From Caryophanales bacterium (GTDB taxonomy: Bacteria; Bacillota_I; Bacilli_A; RF39; UBA660): a stretch of DNA of 40,116 bases. A program made the position numbers and the translations under genes. Under the pieces are notes generated by a model that had not been told where the DNA came from, searched no databases, and saw only the letters and a program-made list of their open reading frames with translations. Every line of letters starts with the position of its first letter. The first letter of the stretch is position 1. Shown piece by piece: positions 1 to 8,270 of the stretch. The stretch covers positions 1-40,116 of the forward strand of contig JAEEKZ010000050.1 in assembly GCA_016288635.1 (NCBI GenBank). Reading direction: 5' to 3'.

Positions 1-1639
1 AATATAATTTGTTATTATTCATATTTAATTCTTTAATACATGAATAATACTTTATTTTCTTTTTATCTAATACTTTAATTAATTCTTTTTCAAGGTTATT
101 GTATGATCCACAATTGAATATTACTTTCTCAACTTTAAAATTATCTATAAGATTTATTGCATCTCCCATATGGTCGTAATCTCCATGAGTAATAATTAAA
201 ACATCTATTCTTGCTATTCCCATACTATGTAAATAAGTAATAGTTTTTTCATAAATGTTTTTATTATATATTCCCCCACAATCGATTAATATGACTTTTG
301 ATTTATGAGGATATATTAATATGTTTTCATCTCCTTGTCCAACATCTGCTGCAATATAGTAAAATGAATTATCTAGATATGGAAGTAAAATGTTTATTAG
401 TAGAATAATAATATTTATGATAATGAATTTATAATTTCGTTTAGAAAAGAGAATTAAAAAAATGTAATATAAAGCAACTATAAAAATTGGCATTTTGGGG
501 ATTATTATGTTTAAGGAAACGTTAATTAATAAATTATTTAGAAAAAGAAATATATTTGCAAATATTATTGTAATGCGACTTAATGGTAAAAATATATATG
601 ATAATAAACAAGCTGGATATAGTATAAAAGTTACATATGGTACCATTACAATGTTTTTAAGTATGCTTAGAATATCAAGTTGATAATTTAAATTGATATT
701 TATAGGAAGACTATATAATAAAGCAATTAGACTTATGATAGTTATTTTTCTTAAATAGTTACCCCTAATGTACTTACGAGAGGCGTTTATTCCAAATGAA
801 ATAATAAATGAATATTTAAATGCCAGTGAATAAATGTTCCACGGGTTTATTAGCAATATAAAAAATAGAATAATTATTAATATTTGAATACTGTTTAGTT
901 TTAAATAACATTTATCATTTATGTAATGAAAAATATAACTTAATACTGCTCTAATTACGGATATACTGAATCCCGTTAAAAACGCATAGAAGAATAGAAT
1001 AAAGCTTATTATAAAAAAACGAGGAGTTTCCCTTAGAAAAAAGAATAATCCTCTTAGAAGTAATACCAATAAACTTATATGCATTCCCGATATAGCAATC
1101 AGGTGAACTATACCATTCTTTTTAAATAATTCATAATAATTTTCATCAAGATCATTTTTATTACCAAATATAAATAATTTTAAATAGCCACTCATTTTTT
1201 CATTATAATTGCATCTATTAAATAAATAATTTTTTATTTTATAAAAGAAACTTGCTTCTTTTATTACTTCTATGGTTTTTAAATTCATTGTGTAAAAAAT
1301 ATGATTATTATATAAGTATTTTTTGTTATTAAAGTTGTTAGGAATAGTATTATTAATAGGTTCTTTTAAACTTCCTGTTACTTTTACTATATCCCCATTC
1401 TCTATATCAATAGGATCATAAGAATATACCTTAATTTTCTCTTTCGATTTTAGAATAAAGCTTGTATATTCCTCTTTAATGATTATATTTGTTACTTTCC
1501 CTTCGAAAACTTCTTCAGATTCGTTATATATAGATTCATATTTTATTATCACAGTTTTTAGTACGCAATAAAGAACAATAAAAATAACTAGTAAGTAATA
1601 TAAAAGATTAGACTGTAATATGATCTTTAATCTTCTCAT
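1..1639 (-). CDS. comEC: ComEC-type competence DNA channel, 3' end cut off by the window edge
   Basis: The ORF track misses this gene because it has no stop inside the window. I translated it by hand: it begins with ATG at 1639, overlapping the end of comEA by 32 bases, and key motifs remain in frame to the left edge (about 546 codons seen). After an N-terminal hydrophobic stretch comes an OB-like soluble region, then the membrane competence domain with HLIAISGMHIS (about residue 179). The C-terminal metallo-beta-lactamase-like domain has DVGQGD (about residue 432) and the metal-ligand motif HGDYDHMG. The family forms the channel that carries single-stranded DNA across the membrane during natural transformation; the nuclease-like domain is thought to degrade the other strand. 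Pairing with comEA is the usual context. The missing part is probably only the last tens of residues. The plus-strand ORF at 495-683 is a shadow of this gene. Confidence 0.93.
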   Translation of the reverse strand, partial: MRRLKIILQSNLLYYLLVIFIVLYCVLKTVIIKYESIYNESEEVFEGKVTNIIIKEEYTSFILKSKEKIKVYSYDPIDIENGDIVKVTGSLKEPINNTIPNNFNNKKYLYNNHIFYTMNLKTIEVIKEASFFYKIKNYLFNRCNYNEKMSGYLKLFIFGNKNDLDENYYELFKKNGIVHLIAISGMHISLLVLLLRGLFFFLRETPRFFIISFILFFYAFLTGFSISVIRAVLSYIFHYINDKCYLKLNSIQILIIILFFILLINPWNIYSLAFKYSFIISFGINASRKYIRGNYLRKITIISLIALLYSLPININLNYQLDILSILKNIVMVPYVTFILYPACLLSYIFLPLSRITIIFANIFLFLNNLLINVSLNIIIPKMPIFIVALYYIFLILFSKRNYKFIIINIIILLINILLPYLDNSFYYIAADVGQGDENILIYPHKSKVILIDCGGIYNKNIYEKTITYLHSMGIARIDVLIITHGDYDHMGDAINLIDNFKVEKVIFNCGSYNNLEKELIKVLDKKKIKYYSCIKELNMNNNKLY

Positions 1640-2366
1640 ACATTGCCTCTCCTATTCCACTTACATTAGTAATATCATTAATTCTTTCAAACAAACCTTT
1701 TTGTTCTCTATATTCAATAATGCTATTAGCTTTAGATTCTCCCACTCCAGATAAGGTCATTAACTCCTCTTTGGATGCTGTATTGATATTTATTAAATCA
1801 TTATTTTTTTCTTCACAAAAGTCTTGCTCTATAATCAATCCTTCAACTTCTTCTTGTGGACTATCCACGGCAGCATCATTTTGAACTGTGGTATCTACTA
1901 TCATAGTGTCTGTCACCTGTTGCTCGATTATTTTGTCTTTATTGTCTTTTGAACAATATGTGTTTTTTAATGATTCGAGCGATTTTTTGAATTCAGTTTT
2001 TGTTGCTACATAAATAACCATTTCATTTTTTAATTCTTTGCTAAGGTTTATATTTAATGTGTATGCTGTACTTTTAAATCCTCCCGCAGCTTTTATGGCA
2101 TCGGTTACTAGTTTACCAAGTTCTAAGGAATAAACCCCTGGTTTTTTTACTGCTCCTTTTACATCTATATTTATTAGTTTAATTTCTTCTTCAGTTTCAT
2201 CCTGCTTTGTATCAGGGGCATTAGCATATTCTGTTATCCCTGATATTTCTTTCTCAACATAATTATTATTTGAATATAAATGAATTATTAGTATTAGTTG
2301 AGTACCTATAATTAGAAATAAAAACAAACATATAATATGCATCCTATATTTTTTTAGAAAGCTCAT
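1608..2366 (-). CDS. comEA: ComEA-type competence DNA receptor
   Basis: The 252-residue protein has a single N-terminal membrane anchor (about residues 9-29) and an SLBB domain (about 66-125, with the motif VKGAVKKPGVY). A charged linker leads to C-terminal helix-hairpin-helix repeats (about 190-252) containing ININTASKEEL and LSGVGESKA. This is the normal ComEA architecture: the anchored protein binds double-stranded DNA outside the membrane and passes it to ComEC. A strong Shine-Dalgarno (AAAGGAGGTGA) precedes the ATG. The downstream comEC start lies inside its 3' end, so the two are likely translationally coupled. No late-competence regulator is visible here. Confidence 0.93.
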   Translation of the reverse strand: MSFLKKYRMHIICLFLFLIIGTQLILIIHLYSNNNYVEKEISGITEYANAPDTKQDETEEEIKLINIDVKGAVKKPGVYSLELGKLVTDAIKAAGGFKSTAYTLNINLSKELKNEMVIYVATKTEFKKSLESLKNTYCSKDNKDKIIEQQVTDTMIVDTTVQNDAAVDSPQEEVEGLIIEQDFCEEKNNDLININTASKEELMTLSGVGESKANSIIEYREQKGLFERINDITNVSGIGEAMYEKIKDHITV

Positions 2367-2432
2367 CTATTCACCTCCTTTCAAAAATATATATACAAAT
2401 GTCTTTTATTATTTCCTTGCAAAAAGAAGGCA

Positions 2433-2466
2433 TAAAAAAAATAATAATTACTTTTGAATTATTATT
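2433..2466 (-). terminator. Intrinsic terminator of the L,D-transpeptidase gene
   Basis: A perfect 10-bp all-AT inverted repeat (AATAATAATT/AATTATTATT, arms 2440-2449 and 2457-2466) is followed on the minus strand by a run of T. One arm contains part of the stop codon of the upstream gene. Confidence 0.8.
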
Positions 2467-3548
2467 CTTACTTTATTATCTATTACACCATCGTGATTAG
2501 AATCCATATAATCATAGAATCTTGCACCTGTTGCTGTTGGTATACGCGTACAACCATGTGATTGAGGTTTACCAAAATCGGATTCTGGTTGGTTATAAGT
2601 ATGTGCGAAGTAGTTTCCATCATAGTGGAACGCATAGTCTACTGTTACACCAGCTTTGGTAAAAGTACGATCCCTTTCAGCTGTATCTATATACCACATT
2701 CCTTCAGGAGTCTCATATCCCCTTTTTCCTGTCGAAGCTTTTGAATTTATTAACATTTGTGTATTACAGTAAAAATTAAATCTTTGATCGCTTTTATCAA
2801 CAACAACAAATCTTCCCTTTAATTTTTCAATATCTCTTTTAGCAACATATCCAACGCTACCGTCATAAGATATTAAATAGTAATCATTCTCTTGTCTTAA
2901 TATATTAACAACATGTGGATAAGAAATGGCAACAGTTCTTCCTGTGCTAGTTGTAAACGATGTGTCGCGTTTTACAGCACCCATGCAGAATATTTCGATG
3001 TTCTCAGCATCAGGATAATATGATTGAACTGCACTTCTTAATGATCTTGTAAATTCTTTACTTATATATACGAATTGTCCATCATATCTAACTAAATACC
3101 ATTGGTCATCTACTTGAGCAATAGTTTCTATTTCATAACCTGAAGGTAAAGTACCAAGTTTTGTTTCATTGCTTTTAACAGGTTGACTTCTATAATTTAA
3201 TACGTCTGTAGTAACAACTACATCCTTATCTTCAACATAACAGTGTTCAGGAAGAACATTTCCGTATGTTTGAGTAAGAAATTCGTGAGAAACGTATCCT
3301 AGTTGACCATTACAAGATATGAAGTCCCAATCACCATCATTAAAGATAACTCTAACGGAATCACCTCTATTGAATCTACCAATCGCTTGATAATCAGTTC
3401 CTGGTCCTAATCTAAAATTAACTTTACTAGCTGTAATTGATGCATCTGCATCAACATTTGTTATTTCTGCTAAAGCAGCACCACTATTAATACACATTAC
3501 TGCACCTAATAAAAATGATGCTATTCTTTTATTAATTTTACCACACAT
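2448..3548 (-). CDS. Secreted SH3b / L,D-transpeptidase (YkuD) protein
   Basis: I place the start at ATG 3548 (366 aa), not at the track's 3605. The -10 box lies at 3577-3582 and a strong AAAGGGGG Shine-Dalgarno sits before ATG 3548, so the 19-residue extension would not be transcribed. The product has a signal peptide (about 1-30) and SH3b-like repeats (about 37-95 and 105-165, a weaker third near 185-240). A YkuD catalytic domain follows, with SHGCTR near residue 330 and its nucleophile at about Cys333. The family cross-links peptidoglycan stem peptides or attaches proteins to them through a cysteine thioester. SH3b repeats usually bind the wall. The gene is monocistronic, with its own promoter and terminator. 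Wall remodelling is a confident family inference; the exact reaction is not known. Confidence 0.92.
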   Translation of the reverse strand: MCGKINKRIASFLLGAVMCINSGAALAEITNVDADASITASKVNFRLGPGTDYQAIGRFNRGDSVRVIFNDGDWDFISCNGQLGYVSHEFLTQTYGNVLPEHCYVEDKDVVVTTDVLNYRSQPVKSNETKLGTLPSGYEIETIAQVDDQWYLVRYDGQFVYISKEFTRSLRSAVQSYYPDAENIEIFCMGAVKRDTSFTTSTGRTVAISYPHVVNILRQENDYYLISYDGSVGYVAKRDIEKLKGRFVVVDKSDQRFNFYCNTQMLINSKASTGKRGYETPEGMWYIDTAERDRTFTKAGVTVDYAFHYDGNYFAHTYNQPESDFGKPQSHGCTRIPTATGARFYDYMDSNHDGVIDNKVRIIIQK

Positions 3549-3576
3549 ATCCAATTCCCCCTTTGAATATACGTAC

Positions 3577-3582
3577 ATTCTA
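3577..3582 (-). promoter_or_regulatory. Extended -10 promoter of the L,D-transpeptidase gene
   Basis: On the minus strand this reads TGCTAGAAT, an extended -10 (TGn plus TAGAAT). It gives a leader of about 20 bases before the chosen ATG at 3548 and argues against the longer ORF. Confidence 0.6.
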
Positions 3583-3593
3583 GCACATTTAAT

Positions 3594-3625
3594 AAAAAAA
3601 GTCAAATATTTGTTTGTATTTGACT
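3594..3625 (-). terminator. Intrinsic terminator after the AAA ATPase gene
   Basis: The arms AGTCAAATA and TATTTGACT (3600-3608 and 3617-3625) flank an 8-base loop and are followed by a T run on the minus strand. It closes the six-gene unit that starts at 10803. Confidence 0.8.
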
Positions 3626-3626
3626 C

Positions 3627-5228
3627 TTAATAATCGATATCATTCTTGGTAATTGTCTTTAAAATAGACTTTTTCTTGGCATTTTTAGTATTTGTAGCAT
3701 GCTTGATAACAGTCTTTTCATATACATTTCTAGCAAATCTTGCATTACCGAAATTCTTGGTATCTTTATATTGATCTACTAGCTTTTCGAATTCTTTTAA
3801 TGCATCATCATTGCATTCAAATCCTGCCTTTTTTACCATTCCAAGGAATATTTGACTTAATTCTTCTTTAGTATAATCATCAAACTCTAATGTATATCCT
3901 ATTCTAGATACTATTCCAGAGTTTGAATCTAGGAAGTCTTGCATTTCTTTAGTATATCCAGCAAAAATTACTACTAAATCGTCACGATAATCTTCCATCG
4001 CCTTAATTAGCGTTGCTATTGCTTCTGCATTATATTGGTTATCGCCTTTTTTATCTTGTAATGCATATGCTTCATCAATGAATAATACTCCACCCATTGC
4101 TCTATCTACAACACTCATTGTTTTTGGGGCTGTTTGTCCAACATATTCAGCAACTAAATCTTTTGAACTAACTTCAATTAATTTATTTTGCCTAATATAT
4201 TTTAAATCATATAGAATTCCGCATATCATTCTAGCTACTGTAGTTTTACCTGTTCCGGGATTTCCTAAGAATACCATATGTAAATTTATATTTCCTAGTT
4301 TTAATTCATCCTTTGTTTTATTTTTTAATGAAATTAAATCCACAAGGTCTTTTAATGATTTCTTAACTTTTTCTAATCCAACTAATTCATTTAAATCCTT
4401 AAATATTTCATCAATTGGTTTTAATTTTTCTAATTCAGGAACGTCTTTATTAAATGAAATATGATTAATTAAGATGTTTATATAATCAAGTGGATCTTTT
4501 GTAGATTTTGGATAAGTTTCTGTTATGTAATCCAATAATTTAACTTTAAATTCATCTTCTAAATTAAGATTATTAGTTGAATCTAATACTCTTTGATAAA
4601 CGTCGTTTAATTCTGGTTTTTCATACTTTAATTCAAATAAGAATCTATTGTTTAATTCATCATCTAATTGGAAGAATAATTTTAATCTATCTTCTTTATC
4701 AGCGACAATTGTAATTCTTTTTTCTAAACCTTCCATCATGTAATATACAAATTTCTTTTTGAAGTTATCATCATGCATATTGATGCCGTCTAAATCATTA
4801 AATACAATAATTCCATCTTCTTTATATAGTTTTATTAGTTTATCTATTTCATCTATTTTAATTAATGAATTAACACTTACTGTACTATTATCTATATAAT
4901 GATAATTTTTTACTGCTTTACTTAATAATTCCGCAACATCTTTAGAAATATATTCGTTATTAACTTTAATATTGAAGTTGATATAATTATCTACTTCTTT
5001 TGCATGGTATGACTCCATATACTTGATTATTTTCTTTAATAAAGTTTTTGAAGCCTCATCTAAGTATAGTTTGTCTACTTCGTCATTATAGTCCATTTTT
5101 TCTTCAGGAACTGTTTCTGTAGCTATAGTTGTTACCTCACCTTTTTCCTGTTTGTTTAGAAAATCATTTATATCTAAGGTTGCTTCAAAAAAATCCTTAT
5201 ATACATCATTTAAATCATATCTTTGCAT
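3627..5228 (-). CDS. Tandem-module AAA+ ATPase (CbbX/SpoVK-like)
   Basis: The 533-residue protein has no signal peptide or membrane segment. The C-terminal half is a canonical AAA+ module: Walker A GNPGTGKT at 322-329, Walker B VLFIDEAYAL at 381-390, a sensor region near VVIFAGY, and a lid. It most resembles the CbbX/SpoVK group. The N-terminal half appears to hold a degenerate AAA module with a Walker B-like strand (IIVFNDLDGI, about 140-149), a sensor-like TIVA and an NNRF where an arginine finger would sit, but no Walker A. An ATP-driven remodeller acting on its operon partners is inferred. It is the last gene of the VWA/TelA unit, behind a short hairpin after telA. The GGGAGG Shine-Dalgarno supports the start. 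The plus-strand ORF 4078-4464 is a shadow. Confidence 0.85.
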   Translation of the reverse strand: MQRYDLNDVYKDFFEATLDINDFLNKQEKGEVTTIATETVPEEKMDYNDEVDKLYLDEASKTLLKKIIKYMESYHAKEVDNYINFNIKVNNEYISKDVAELLSKAVKNYHYIDNSTVSVNSLIKIDEIDKLIKLYKEDGIIVFNDLDGINMHDDNFKKKFVYYMMEGLEKRITIVADKEDRLKLFFQLDDELNNRFLFELKYEKPELNDVYQRVLDSTNNLNLEDEFKVKLLDYITETYPKSTKDPLDYINILINHISFNKDVPELEKLKPIDEIFKDLNELVGLEKVKKSLKDLVDLISLKNKTKDELKLGNINLHMVFLGNPGTGKTTVARMICGILYDLKYIRQNKLIEVSSKDLVAEYVGQTAPKTMSVVDRAMGGVLFIDEAYALQDKKGDNQYNAEAIATLIKAMEDYRDDLVVIFAGYTKEMQDFLDSNSGIVSRIGYTLEFDDYTKEELSQIFLGMVKKAGFECNDDALKEFEKLVDQYKDTKNFGNARFARNVYEKTVIKHATNTKNAKKKSILKTITKNDIDY

Positions 5229-5247
5229 AATAAGCCTCCCTTAATTC

Positions 5248-5273
5248 AAAAATAAAGCATATTTTATGCTTTA
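5248..5273 (-). terminator. Hairpin between telA-like gene and AAA gene (possible partial terminator)
   Basis: The arms TAAAGCATA and TATGCTTTA (5253-5261 and 5265-5273) have a 3-base loop and a short ATTTTT tail on the minus strand. The upstream arm contains the TelA stop codon. It may reduce read-through into the AAA gene; no separate strong promoter for that gene was recognised. Confidence 0.5.
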
Positions 5274-6419
5274 CTTTTCAACTTTTAGTTCTAACATTTT
5301 ATCTTTTAGTTCTTTTTCAATTGCAACTAATTCTTTTTCAGCTTCAACACGTTTAGCTCTTCCTTCTTCATGAATCTTAATTACAGATTCTAAAGTATCA
5401 ACGATATCTTTATTTGTCTTTCTAAGAGTTTCAATATCGATAATAGCTTTTTCAGATTCCTGAGCAATATTGATTGATCCTTGTTTTAATGTTTCACTAT
5501 TCTTCTTTAGCATATCATTTGTTAATTTAGATACTGCTTGTTGATTCTTTAATGCTCTTTGAGTATTAGTAATACCTAAAGCAAGTACCATTTGGTTTTT
5601 CCAAAGAGGAATTGTATTTGTAATTGAACTTTGAATCTTTTCAACTAATTCTGCATCAGCATTTTGTAACAATCTAATTTGTGGTGCCATTTGAATAGAT
5701 ATAATTCTTGTAGTTTTTAAATCATATATCTTCTTTTCAAATCTATTAATTTGTGCTTCTAAGTCATTTACTTTTTGAACATCAATTTGTTCTCCTGATT
5801 CTTTAGCTTTCTTTGTTAATTCTGGTAAAGTAACTTCCTTTAATTCTTTTAATTTTCTTTCACCAGCGATAATGTATAAAGAAACTTCTTTAAAATATTC
5901 TAAGTTCTTTTCATACATTGTATCAAACATATTAACATCTGTTAAAAGTTGGATTTTATTCTTTTCTAATCCACCCTCAATAGTGTCAATGTTCTTTTCA
6001 ACTTTACCATAGCTAGCTAAAATTTTATTGAATTCTTTCTTAGCACTATAGAATAATTTTGAAATACCTGTTTTTGGTGGTGTTGCAACACTATCAAATG
6101 TTTTGATTTCCGCAACTAATTCTGCTAATAAATCACCAGCATCACCAGTTTGTTTTGTTTTAACATTCTCTAATACTGTATCAGAGAATCTACTGATTTT
6201 GTCTTGAGCAGCTGCACCAAATTGTAATATTTGTGTTGAATCATAAATATCAATTTTCGAATTAAATTCATCTACTGCTTTCTTTTCAGCTTCTGTTAAT
6301 TCATCATAATTCAATGATTTTTCAATTTTTGCATCAGTTACTTCCTTACTTGTTGTTAATTCCGTAACAATGCTTTCATCCATTTTCTTATCTTCTACTT
6401 TGATTTCTAAATTTGCCAT
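5271..6419 (-). CDS. TelA family protein (toxic anion resistance family)
   Basis: The 382-residue protein is soluble and helical, with long coiled-coil-like stretches. It follows the TelA pattern: an N-terminal acidic segment, the central stretch FGAAAQDKISRFSDTVL, then helices ending in a charged coiled coil (KELVAIEKELKDKMLELK). The family was named for tellurite resistance and often sits beside XpaC or VWA genes in Bacillota; its molecular activity is not established. Here it follows XpaC and the second binding protein with short gaps and a good Shine-Dalgarno (AGGAAGAAGGAAAA). Membership in this family is fairly sure. A role in tellurite resistance should not be assumed from the name; membrane or envelope stress is the broader inference. 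Confidence 0.85.
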   Translation of the reverse strand: MANLEIKVEDKKMDESIVTELTTSKEVTDAKIEKSLNYDELTEAEKKAVDEFNSKIDIYDSTQILQFGAAAQDKISRFSDTVLENVKTKQTGDAGDLLAELVAEIKTFDSVATPPKTGISKLFYSAKKEFNKILASYGKVEKNIDTIEGGLEKNKIQLLTDVNMFDTMYEKNLEYFKEVSLYIIAGERKLKELKEVTLPELTKKAKESGEQIDVQKVNDLEAQINRFEKKIYDLKTTRIISIQMAPQIRLLQNADAELVEKIQSSITNTIPLWKNQMVLALGITNTQRALKNQQAVSKLTNDMLKKNSETLKQGSINIAQESEKAIIDIETLRKTNKDIVDTLESVIKIHEEGRAKRVEAEKELVAIEKELKDKMLELKVEK

Positions 6420-6437
6420 TTTTCCTTCTTCCTTTCT

Positions 6438-7643
6438 CTATTTAAGATAATCAATTAGTTGATTATAATAATCCATCTTTAAACTTGTTACTGTGCTTGT
6501 AATCTTTTGTGGAATTGCAATTCCAAATGATGATACATCGTATTTTCCACCAGTAACGCCAGTTCTAAATCCATATTTTTCCCATGCTATTTGTTGAATT
6601 TCACTATCATTAAATGCATCATATAGTTTTTTACCATTTTCAGTAAACGCTGCATAACAGTGTGAATTCCAAATTGTAGGTTTTGGATACAATATTATTA
6701 TATCATCTTTTACTTGAGCAAACTTATCAGGTTGCTCATTTGCAAATTCTATTATACTTTTTTCATAATCAACAATCATAGGTTTTCCACCCATTCCTGT
6801 CATTAAATATGATTGGAATAAATCTGCAGGAGTATTATTCATATATCCTGATTTAATATAGAATTCTTTTAATTTTGGTAAGTTTTCTTTAATACTTGAA
6901 TCTGTTATTTGATTTTCTCCAAGGATTGAAAGTAATAATCCATAGTATGTTGCTCCTGGACTTGATGTTACAGGATCTGTGGAAGCTATATTAAGGTTAC
7001 CATATAAATCTGGTAGGCTTATATCTTGCCACTTCTTTCCGTCTAGAATATAATCAATTAATTTATTCATATCACTTATGTAATAAACACCATCAGCGTC
7101 TTGAGTAACTATTCCTTCTTTTTGTAATGAAGCAACTACTTCTTTCCAACTATAAATTACAATTGGTGTATTAAGAGTTAATCCTCCATCTAATACTGAG
7201 AATCTTTCAGCTTCCCCTGCTGCTGTATCTGGTCTTAATTTGTAATAGTCATAGAATCTTTGGTCTGATGTAAATAATGCATCATATTGAGTTACTTCTT
7301 CACTATGTAATGAATATGTTTTACCATTTTCAATATTTTTAATTATATCTGGTTTACCATATTTAGCATATTCTCTATATAATGGCCAAAGTACTGTTTT
7401 ACCATTACTCCAGTTATCAAATACCGGATTAAGTTTATACTTATCTCTTAATATTTGAATTACTCTTTCATCAGCAAGGAAGTCTTCTTTTCCTCCACCC
7501 GTTGCAACATATACTGTAGTTAATTTAGATAAATCTACATTGTTTGGATTAGCAGGATTGTGATCTAGGAAATATTTTATTCCAACGATTGCTGCTAGTA
7601 AAACTACAAATATGCCTATTCCTATAATTCGTTTTTTGTCCAT
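6438..7643 (-). CDS. Membrane-anchored substrate-binding-like protein
   Basis: The 401-residue protein has a single N-terminal hydrophobic anchor (about 6-26) with no lipobox cysteine, followed by an extracytoplasmic domain of the periplasmic-binding-protein type. The segment SSPGATYYGLLLSILG resembles NTGATAYLGFLNTLAG in the VWA fusion protein two genes upstream, and both have a late WEKYGFRTG / GRRTWYGG-like segment, so the two are probably paralogous modules. No ABC permease or ATPase is nearby. It may therefore sense a ligand or assemble with its VWA partner and not import solute (inference). The start is supported by AGGAGAG upstream; only one base separates it from the XpaC gene. Confidence 0.75.
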   Translation of the reverse strand: MDKKRIIGIGIFVVLLAAIVGIKYFLDHNPANPNNVDLSKLTTVYVATGGGKEDFLADERVIQILRDKYKLNPVFDNWSNGKTVLWPLYREYAKYGKPDIIKNIENGKTYSLHSEEVTQYDALFTSDQRFYDYYKLRPDTAAGEAERFSVLDGGLTLNTPIVIYSWKEVVASLQKEGIVTQDADGVYYISDMNKLIDYILDGKKWQDISLPDLYGNLNIASTDPVTSSPGATYYGLLLSILGENQITDSSIKENLPKLKEFYIKSGYMNNTPADLFQSYLMTGMGGKPMIVDYEKSIIEFANEQPDKFAQVKDDIIILYPKPTIWNSHCYAAFTENGKKLYDAFNDSEIQQIAWEKYGFRTGVTGGKYDVSSFGIAIPQKITSTVTSLKMDYYNQLIDYLK

Positions 7644-7644
7644 A

Positions 7645-8259
7645 TTACTTACTCTCCTTTTCTTCAGTATTATTTACTTTAATGCCATCTGATTGCATCA
7701 TAGCATCAAATACTTTTAAATCTATACCGGTTTCTAGTATTTCTGATTCATATACATTGTTTAACATCTTTTTATATGCTTCATCTAGATTTTTAATCAT
7801 TTTATCCGTAGATTCCATAAATTTTTTTGAATCACTAGAAGTTAAATTTAAATCTTCAATAACATCATATCTATCAATTATACTTACTGTTGTTGGTAGA
7901 TAATATTCAAAGAAGTTTTTAACTTTTTTATGTTTCTTAGGGTCAGCTTCAATGGCACTAATTATTTTATAAATAGTATCATTTATGCTAATTATATATC
8001 TTTTTACTTCCGGAGTATCTATCTTTTTCGTCATATCCAGAATATGTTTATTTTGCTTTTTTGCATTCTCAACTTGTTCATATAAACTATAACTAAATTT
8101 TCTTAATTTGCTATCATTCTTTCCAAATACCAACTGGCCTGCGACAAAGGCACCACCACCAATTAATAATGATGGAAGAATGGGAACAGATAGTGCCAAG
8201 TAAGGAACTGCAAAGAAAACTCCACCTGCCGCTGCCGACAGAATATTCTTACTATCCAT
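7645..8259 (-). CDS. XpaC family membrane protein
   Basis: The 204-residue protein starts with two closely spaced hydrophobic segments (about 8-45). A helical cytoplasmic domain follows, with the XpaC-like pattern FFEYYLPTTVSIIDRYDVIE and a late DLKVFDAMMQSDGI. The family name comes from 5-bromo-4-chloroindolyl phosphate hydrolysis in Bacillus, but a true enzymatic role has never been clear to me. XpaC genes commonly sit next to telA in Bacillota, as here. AGGAGG precedes the start. It likely bridges the membrane and the soluble TelA/AAA components (inference). The plus-strand ORF at 7682 is a shadow. Confidence 0.82.
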   Translation of the reverse strand: MDSKNILSAAAGGVFFAVPYLALSVPILPSLLIGGGAFVAGQLVFGKNDSKLRKFSYSLYEQVENAKKQNKHILDMTKKIDTPEVKRYIISINDTIYKIISAIEADPKKHKKVKNFFEYYLPTTVSIIDRYDVIEDLNLTSSDSKKFMESTDKMIKNLDEAYKKMLNNVYESEILETGIDLKVFDAMMQSDGIKVNNTEEKESK

Positions 8260-8270
8260 ACTATATCCTC

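Noticed and set aside
495-683. 62-aa plus-strand ORF in comEC
   Set aside because: It lies antisense to comEC, which carries motifs in frame from 1639 to the left edge.
4078-4464. 128-aa plus-strand ORF
   Set aside because: Antisense to the Walker region of the AAA gene, with no family signs.
5271-6419. Tellurite resistance operon call from the TelA family name
   Set aside because: No TerC/TerD/TerB genes are visible and the family name does not establish the function.
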